Below are positions 6,810 to 10,337 of a stretch of DNA of 10,337 bases, in pieces. The position numbers and the translations under genes are program-made. The notes below the pieces were generated by a model. That model was not told the DNA's origin. It saw only the letters and a program-made list of their open reading frames with translations, and ran no database searches. The stretch is from Fusobacteriaceae bacterium (GTDB lineage Bacteria; Fusobacteriota; Fusobacteriia; Fusobacteriales; Fusobacteriaceae), in contig DAOUPY010000025.1 in NCBI GenBank assembly GCA_030625925.1, positions 1 to 10,337 on the forward strand. The letters run 5' to 3'. Position 1 is the first letter of the stretch. Every line of letters begins with the position of its first letter.

Positions 6810-8120
6810 ATGATGAGAAGGATAAGAACAGGAATAGATATAGGATCATCTAAAACAACTATTATTGTAGGAGAATTATATGATTCCGGAAAGAACATAA
6901 AAATATTGGGGCAGACTGTTGTCCCGTCTAATGGAATAAAAAAAGGTGAAATAATCGATGGGGAATTATTCAGCAGGACCCTGAGATTGGGAAAGGAAAG
7001 ACTAGAGGATAAGATCGGAATTGAAATAAAAAAAGCCACTATAGGTGTCAGTGGAAGCGACATAAAATCTAGTACTACAGAGATAGAATATAAGCTTTCC
7101 GATGAGGATATAGAAGTTACTGAAGATCACTGTGATGAAATCTTTAAAATTTCTAAAGAGAAGGTAGTTAAAGAAGATGAACAAGTGATAAGTAAGGAGA
7201 TCTATAACTATAGGGTGGATGATTCTGGAATAATGAAAAATCCAGTGGGAAAAATTGGAAATAAATTAAAGGTAAATGTTCACCTAATAAGGATACCAAA
7301 ATTAAAGGTCAAAAAAATAGTAGAAACACTAAATAAAGCAAAGATAGAAGTAGACAGCCTTGTATATAATGGAGAAGCATCTTCTAAAGCTACTCTAAAA
7401 AAAATAGATAAGGTAAATGGTGTAGCACTGGTAGATATTGGATATGGTTTGACAGAGATAACGATTTTTAAAAATAATAGGCTCATCAATACAAATGTAA
7501 TACCTATAGGTGGAATGCACTATGTTAATGATCTTAAATATGTGTTAGAATTAAATTGTGAAGTAGTAAAAAAAATTTTATTGGAGATAAAAAATAAGGA
7601 TATAGACGAAAAAATTACTGTATCTTATTTAGAAGATGGGAAAAATCTGACGAAGACCTTTGAAGTTAAATATTTAAGGGAAATAATGGACGCTAGAACC
7701 GATGAGATATTGGAATACATTTCAAAGAGTATAGAGGCTTCTGGATATAAGGAATATCTAAAAAACGGCATAGTATTGGCTGGAGGAGTCGTAGGAGATT
7801 ATGGAATTCTGGAGAAATTAAAAGCTTTATTGAATTATGACATCAGGATAGGGACAACCATCAAGATAGATGGAATGACAACTACATTAAAAAATCCTGC
7901 TTGTATTGCCGGAATGGGAGTACTGCTTACAGCTCTTGAAGATGAATACAGTAATCTTGAAAAAATAAATACAGATGATAAAACGGATAAAGTAATAGAA
8001 AAAAAAGAAACTGTGAAAAAAGAAACTGTAAATAAGATAGAAAAAAAAGAGATGACTAAGAAAAAGCCTGGATCTCAAGGCAAGTCTAAATTTAAAAAAT
8101 GGTTGGGAAATTTTATATAG
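6810..8120 (+). CDS. ftsA: Cell division protein FtsA, actin-like membrane tether of FtsZ
   Basis: FtsA is an actin-fold ATP-binding protein that anchors FtsZ filaments to the membrane and recruits later divisome proteins. Phosphate-1 motif GIDIGSSKTT is at 8-17. The FtsA-specific 1C domain takes up roughly 85-165. The phosphate-2 region reads DIGYGLTEI (209-217) and the adenosine motif LAGGVV (323-328), both looser than the usual DIGGGTTDI and GGG forms. IPIGGMHYVNDL (231-242) is typical. A Lys/Glu-rich linker (about 385-425), with the tandem pair KKETV-KKETV at 398-407, leads to a C-terminal amphipathic helix KSKFKKWLGNFI (425-436), the membrane-targeting sequence. The ATG at 6810 is preferred because AGGGTG (6797-6802) is 7 bases upstream. 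The in-frame TTG at 6804 is too close to that site. Only 2 bases separate it from ftsQ, so the two are coupled. Confidence 0.94.
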   Translation: MMRRIRTGIDIGSSKTTIIVGELYDSGKNIKILGQTVVPSNGIKKGEIIDGELFSRTLRLGKERLEDKIGIEIKKATIGVSGSDIKSSTTEIEYKLSDEDIEVTEDHCDEIFKISKEKVVKEDEQVISKEIYNYRVDDSGIMKNPVGKIGNKLKVNVHLIRIPKLKVKKIVETLNKAKIEVDSLVYNGEASSKATLKKIDKVNGVALVDIGYGLTEITIFKNNRLINTNVIPIGGMHYVNDLKYVLELNCEVVKKILLEIKNKDIDEKITVSYLEDGKNLTKTFEVKYLREIMDARTDEILEYISKSIEASGYKEYLKNGIVLAGGVVGDYGILEKLKALLNYDIRIGTTIKIDGMTTTLKNPACIAGMGVLLTALEDEYSNLEKINTDDKTDKVIEKKETVKKETVNKIEKKEMTKKKPGSQGKSKFKKWLGNFI

Positions 8121-8132
8121 AGTCTATAGTCT

Positions 8133-8140
8133 AAGGAGGA
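8133..8140 (+). promoter_or_regulatory. Strong ribosome binding site of ftsZ
   Basis: AAGGAGGA lies 6 bases before the ATG at 8147. A closer ATG at 8143 opens a frame of only six codons, so 8147 is the real ftsZ start. The near-perfect site fits the high expression expected of FtsZ compared with FtsA and FtsQ, whose sites are weaker. Confidence 0.75.
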
Positions 8141-8146
8141 AGATGG

Positions 8147-9205
8147 ATGATACACACGAATGAGCATTTGGTGAAGATAAAGGTGATGGGGATCGGAGGT
8201 TCCGGAGGGAATGCGATAAATGATATGATTGAAGCAGGAGTAACTGGAGTAGAATATATTGCAGCCAATACAGATGCCCAAGATTTACATAATTCTTTAG
8301 CTGATATAAGAATACAGTTGGGAGAAAAATCAACAAGAGGACTGGGAGCAGGAGCTAACCCAGAGATTGGAAAACAGGCAGCAGAGGAAGATATAGACAA
8401 GATAAAAACTCTATTAGAAGAAACAGATATGTTATTTATAACATCTGGAATGGGCGGCGGTACAGGTACAGGTGCGGCACCTGTTATAGCTAGAGTAGCA
8501 AAAGATATGGGAATTTTAACAGTTGCAGTAGTTACAAAACCATTTACTTTTGAAGGAAAGAGCAGAATGAAAAATGCAGATATGGGAATAATTAATTTAA
8601 AAGAATCTGTAGATGCACTTATTATTATACCGAATGATAAATTGTTCGAACTTCCAGAAAAAACTATAACATTACAAAATGCTTTTATGGAGGCAAATAA
8701 TGTTCTAAAAATTGGAATTAAAGGACTGGCTGACCTTATATTAAAGACAGGACTAATAAACTTAGATTTCGCTGATATTAAAACGACTATGTTAGATTCA
8801 GGAGTAGCCATGATAGGATTTGGAGAAATGGAGGGGGAAAATAGAGCTATTAAAGCAACTGAGAAAGCTCTTCAAAGTCCATTATTAGAAAAATCTATAT
8901 CTGGAGCAAGTAAGATCCTAATCAATATATCTGGTTCATCGGCATTGGGATTAAATGAAGCTTTTGCAATCTCAAATATGGTAAAGGAAGCAGCAGGGAA
9001 ATCTGTAGATGACGTAATGTTTGGTGTTACGACAGATGATGAGATGGAAGATAGACTGCAAGTAACTCTGGTAGCGACTAACTTTAGTGATGAGCTTACA
9101 GAAAAACAAGTAGTAGCAATAGAAAAACCAAGTTTGGCTAAAATAGTAGAGAAAAAGGAAGAGGAAGATCTAGAGATTCCTGCATGGATGAGAAGAAATA
9201 ATTAA
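8147..9205 (+). CDS. ftsZ: Cell division protein FtsZ, tubulin-like GTPase
   Basis: FtsZ polymerises with GTP at midcell to form the division ring. The N-terminal GTPase domain has VMGIGGSGGNAIND (13-26), NTDAQDL (41-47) and the tubulin signature GGGTGTG (103-109). The catalytic T7 loop is NLDFAD (205-210), supplying the aspartates that act on the GTP of the neighbouring subunit. The C-terminal domain ends near residue 318. A short charged linker of about 25 residues, rich in Lys and Glu, joins it to the conserved C-terminal peptide LEIPAWMRR (342-350), which binds FtsA and other partners. Many FtsZ proteins have a longer linker, so this one is compact. The 352 residues are otherwise normal and nothing is missing. 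It lies 26 bases after ftsA and is followed by an intrinsic terminator, so it is the last gene of the division cluster. Confidence 0.98.
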   Translation: MIHTNEHLVKIKVMGIGGSGGNAINDMIEAGVTGVEYIAANTDAQDLHNSLADIRIQLGEKSTRGLGAGANPEIGKQAAEEDIDKIKTLLEETDMLFITSGMGGGTGTGAAPVIARVAKDMGILTVAVVTKPFTFEGKSRMKNADMGIINLKESVDALIIIPNDKLFELPEKTITLQNAFMEANNVLKIGIKGLADLILKTGLINLDFADIKTTMLDSGVAMIGFGEMEGENRAIKATEKALQSPLLEKSISGASKILINISGSSALGLNEAFAISNMVKEAAGKSVDDVMFGVTTDDEMEDRLQVTLVATNFSDELTEKQVVAIEKPSLAKIVEKKEEEDLEIPAWMRRNN

Positions 9206-9210
9206 TTATA

Positions 9211-9245
9211 AAAACTAACCTATGAAACATTGGGTTAGTTTTTTA
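9211..9245 (+). terminator. Intrinsic terminator after ftsZ
   Basis: AAAACTAACC (9211-9220) pairs perfectly with GGTTAGTTTT (9233-9242) across a 12-base loop, and the right arm runs into a T-rich tail (TTTTTTATTTAT). It starts 5 bases after the ftsZ stop and separates the dcw cluster from the rpsF unit. The stem is AT-rich, so termination may be incomplete. Confidence 0.8.
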
Positions 9246-9252
9246 TTTATCC

Positions 9253-9281
9253 TTGCTTTACTTTTACAGATATGATATAAT
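9253..9281 (+). promoter_or_regulatory. Strong extended -10 promoter of rpsF-ssb-rpsR
   Basis: TTGCTT (9253-9258) is followed after 17 bases by a perfect TATAAT (9276-9281), with the extended TGA just upstream (9273-9275). Transcription should begin near 9288. It lies immediately after the ftsZ terminator, as expected for a new transcription unit encoding ribosomal proteins. Confidence 0.85.
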
Positions 9282-9287
9282 AGATGC

Positions 9288-9329
9288 ACCCTGTTTGAGT
9301 GATTTATTACTTGGACAAAATCCAGAGGG
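9288..9329 (+). promoter_or_regulatory. Structured rpsF mRNA leader, possible S6:S18 feedback site
   Basis: The predicted leader can form a stem joining GTTTGAGTGA (9293-9302) to TTACTTGGAC (9307-9316), ten pairs of which four are G-U, with a TTTA loop. CCCT (9289-9292) may close it with AGGG (9326-9329). TGGA (9312-9315) and TCCA (9321-9324) could instead form a small hairpin. In many bacteria the S6:S18 complex binds the rpsF leader and represses its own operon. That role is inferred here from position only. I do not see the CCG element reported for that motif, so the assignment is weak. Confidence 0.3.
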
Positions 9330-9337
9330 AAGGAGGT
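9330..9337 (+). promoter_or_regulatory. Ribosome binding site that fixes the rpsF start
   Basis: AAGGAGGT lies 7 bases before the ATG at 9345. An in-frame TTG at 9342 is only 4 bases away, so the ATG is the more likely start. Confidence 0.75.
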
Positions 9338-9344
9338 CAAATTG

Positions 9345-9626
9345 ATGACGAATTACGAAATAATGTACATTATTAACCCAACAGTTATGGAAGATGCAAG
9401 AGGTGCAATCATTGAGAAAGTAGAAACTATCTTAACTGCAGCAACTGCAACTGAATTAAAAACTACAAAAATGGGTGAAAGAAAGTTAGCTTATCCAATC
9501 GAAAAGAAAGGAACAGGTTTCTACGTATTAACTACGTTCAAAGCTGAAGGGCAAAACTTACAAGCTGCAGAAAACAAGTTAAACATTACTGAAGAAGTTA
9601 TGAGATATATCATAACTAAGAACTAA
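9345..9626 (+). CDS. rpsF: 30S ribosomal protein bS6
   Basis: bS6 binds the central domain of 16S rRNA together with bS18 in the 30S subunit platform. The protein starts MTNYEIMYIINPTVMEDA, the typical first strand and helix of S6. The middle has KMGERKLAYPIEKKGTGFYVLTTF, close to the family's signature for the second and third strands, and the end has NITEEVMRYIITK. At 93 residues from the ATG it is about the standard length and has no C-terminal Glu-rich extension of the E. coli kind. It is the first gene of a new unit with its own promoter, followed by ssb after 37 bases. The order rpsF-ssb-rpsR is common in low-GC bacteria. Codon choice shifts toward GCA, ACT and AAC compared with the mur genes, as expected for a highly expressed gene. 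Confidence 0.96.
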   Translation: MTNYEIMYIINPTVMEDARGAIIEKVETILTAATATELKTTKMGERKLAYPIEKKGTGFYVLTTFKAEGQNLQAAENKLNITEEVMRYIITKN

Positions 9627-9663
9627 TTAGTTTAAGTAAATTGTTTAATTTAGGAGGTATATT

Positions 9664-10104
9664 ATGTCTATGAACTTAGTAGTTTTAACGGGAAGACTAG
9701 TTAGAGATCCAGAATTAAAGTATGGACAGAGTGGGATGGCTTATTGCAAATTCACACTAGCAGTTAATAGAATGAGAAAAGATGATCCAGCAGATTTCAT
9801 TAGTTGTGCTGCCTTTGGTAAGACAGCTGAATTGATTGGAGAGTACCTAAGAAAAGGTAATAATACCGGAGTACAAGGTAGAATTCAAACAAGTACTTTT
9901 GAAGTAAATGGTGAAAAAAGATACAGAACAGAAGTCATTGTTGATAGAATCGAATTTTTAGAGTCTAGAAGCAGTAGCGCAAATAGTCTTGAATCTGATT
10001 CAAATTCTAAACCGAAAACAACAAATAGTTATAATCAACCAAAGTATACAGAACCAAAGCAATCGGGCGTTGTCGAAGAAGAAGATGACGAATTCCCGTT
10101 CTAA
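9664..10104 (+). CDS. ssb: Single-stranded DNA-binding protein
   Basis: SSB coats single-stranded DNA during replication, recombination and repair and recruits partner proteins through its tail. The N-terminal OB fold begins MNLVVLTGRLVRDPELKY and continues with KFTLAVNR, DFISCAAFGKTAELIGEYLRKGN and a VQGRIQTSTFE strand, then RTEVIVDRIEFLESR, ending near residue 100. A flexible Ser/Asn/Pro/Gln-rich linker follows. The acidic tip EEEDDEFPF at the C terminus is the protein-interaction motif of bacterial SSBs, here ending FPF rather than the common IPF. The 146 residues are typical. AGGAGGT (9652-9658) precedes the ATG at 9664 by 5 bases. An ATG at 9670, which would give the more usual MNLVV start, is 11 bases away and less likely. 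It is the chromosomal, operon-type ssb rather than a plasmid copy, judged by its place between rpsF and rpsR. Confidence 0.97.
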   Translation: MSMNLVVLTGRLVRDPELKYGQSGMAYCKFTLAVNRMRKDDPADFISCAAFGKTAELIGEYLRKGNNTGVQGRIQTSTFEVNGEKRYRTEVIVDRIEFLESRSSSANSLESDSNSKPKTTNSYNQPKYTEPKQSGVVEEEDDEFPF

Positions 10105-10122
10105 TTTTAGGAGGTGGCTGAG

Positions 10123-10337
10123 TTGGCAGAATTCAGAAAGAGAAGAAAAAGAGCAAAATTAAGAGTTAAAGCTGAAGAGTTAAACTATAAGAATGCAGAT
10201 TTATTAAAAAGATTTATGTCTGATAAAGGTAGAATCAATCCTGCAAGAGTAACTGGTGCAAGTGCTAAGTTACAAAGAAAGTTAACTAGAGCAATAAAGC
10301 AAGCTAGAAACATTGCTTTATTACCTTACACAAACAT
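10123..10337 (+). CDS. rpsR: 30S ribosomal protein bS18 (3' end cut by window), TTG start
   Basis: bS18 joins bS6 on the 30S platform. Translation from the TTG at 10123 gives [20 protein letters not shown], then [20 protein letters not shown] and [20 protein letters not shown], followed by [11 protein letters not shown], matching the family along its whole length. The frame runs off the window after 71 codons, so only the last few residues are missing. There is no upstream ATG in frame, while AGGAGGT (10109-10115) sits 7 bases before the TTG, so this uncommon start codon is well supported. No cysteines are present in the N-terminal part, which indicates the zinc-independent form. The ribosome binding site begins 5 bases after the ssb stop, so the gene is cotranscribed with rpsF and ssb. 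Confidence 0.95.
   Translation, partial: MAEFRKRRKRAKLRVKAEELNYKNADLLKRFMSDKGRINPARVTGASAKLQRKLTRAIKQARNIALLPYTN

Noticed and set aside
8143..8163. ATG just before the ftsZ start
   Set aside because: The frame stops after six codons and the spacing from AAGGAGGA is too short. Any leader-peptide role would be speculation.
8131..8811. Long antisense open frame (226 codons) opposite ftsZ
   Set aside because: It lies wholly against a certain gene, has a low-complexity Ile/Ser/Pro/Phe-rich product and no recognisable domain. It is a reading-frame shadow of ftsZ.
9342..9344. TTG as an earlier rpsF start
   Set aside because: It is only 4 bases from AAGGAGGT. The ATG at 9345 has better spacing and gives the usual S6 N terminus.
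9637..9652. TAAATT-GTTT-AATTTA hairpin before ssb
   Set aside because: It is made only of A-T pairs in an AT-rich spacer, so it is expected by chance and would be weak.
1..10337. CRISPR array, tRNA or rRNA genes, phage genes or a defence system
   Set aside because: None is visible on either strand. All sizeable frames are accounted for by dcw and ribosomal operon genes.

Overview
The window is an AT-rich segment of a bacterial chromosome carrying a division and cell wall (dcw) cluster followed by the rpsF-ssb-rpsR operon, all on the + strand. Heavy use of AGA for arginine and ATA for isoleucine, strong AGGAGG-type ribosome binding sites, an FtsQ/FtsA/FtsZ set and the look of the proteins suggest a low-GC anaerobe. 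My best guess is Fusobacteriota (Ilyobacter/Propionigenium/Psychrilyobacter-like), with a clostridial relative as the alternative. This is inferred from composition and protein resemblance, not from a search.

Layout. Bases 3-203 are the 3' end of mraY. A gap of about 200 bases (204-403) holds a nested fold-back repeat. murD (404-1729) follows. A second gap of about 200 bases (1730-1932) holds an unrelated imperfect inverted repeat and a short hairpin touching the murG ribosome binding site. Then come tightly packed murG (1933-3003), murC (3004-4332), murB (4329-5171) and ddl (5182-6051). After 72 bases with a candidate promoter come ftsQ (about 6124-6807), ftsA (about 6810-8120) and ftsZ (8147-9205). 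An intrinsic terminator (9211-9245) ends the cluster. A strong extended -10 promoter (9253-9281) starts a second unit: rpsF (9345-9626), ssb (9664-10104) and rpsR (10123 to beyond the window end).

How the genes work together. MraY places the finished UDP-MurNAc-pentapeptide on undecaprenyl phosphate to make lipid I, and MurG adds GlcNAc to make lipid II. MurB and MurC/MurD act upstream: UDP-MurNAc formation, L-Ala addition and D-Glu addition. Ddl supplies D-Ala-D-Ala. FtsZ forms the division ring, FtsA tethers it to the membrane, and FtsQ links it to the septal synthesis machinery. The second unit pairs ribosomal proteins bS6 and bS18, which bind next to each other on 16S rRNA, with single-stranded DNA-binding protein.

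The genes themselves look intact and ordinary. The most notable content is noncoding: two different repeat-like insertions on either side of murD, with ftsW missing from its usual murD-murG position, plus some candidate regulatory structures. I see no evidence of a new system, phage, CRISPR array, tRNA or rRNA.
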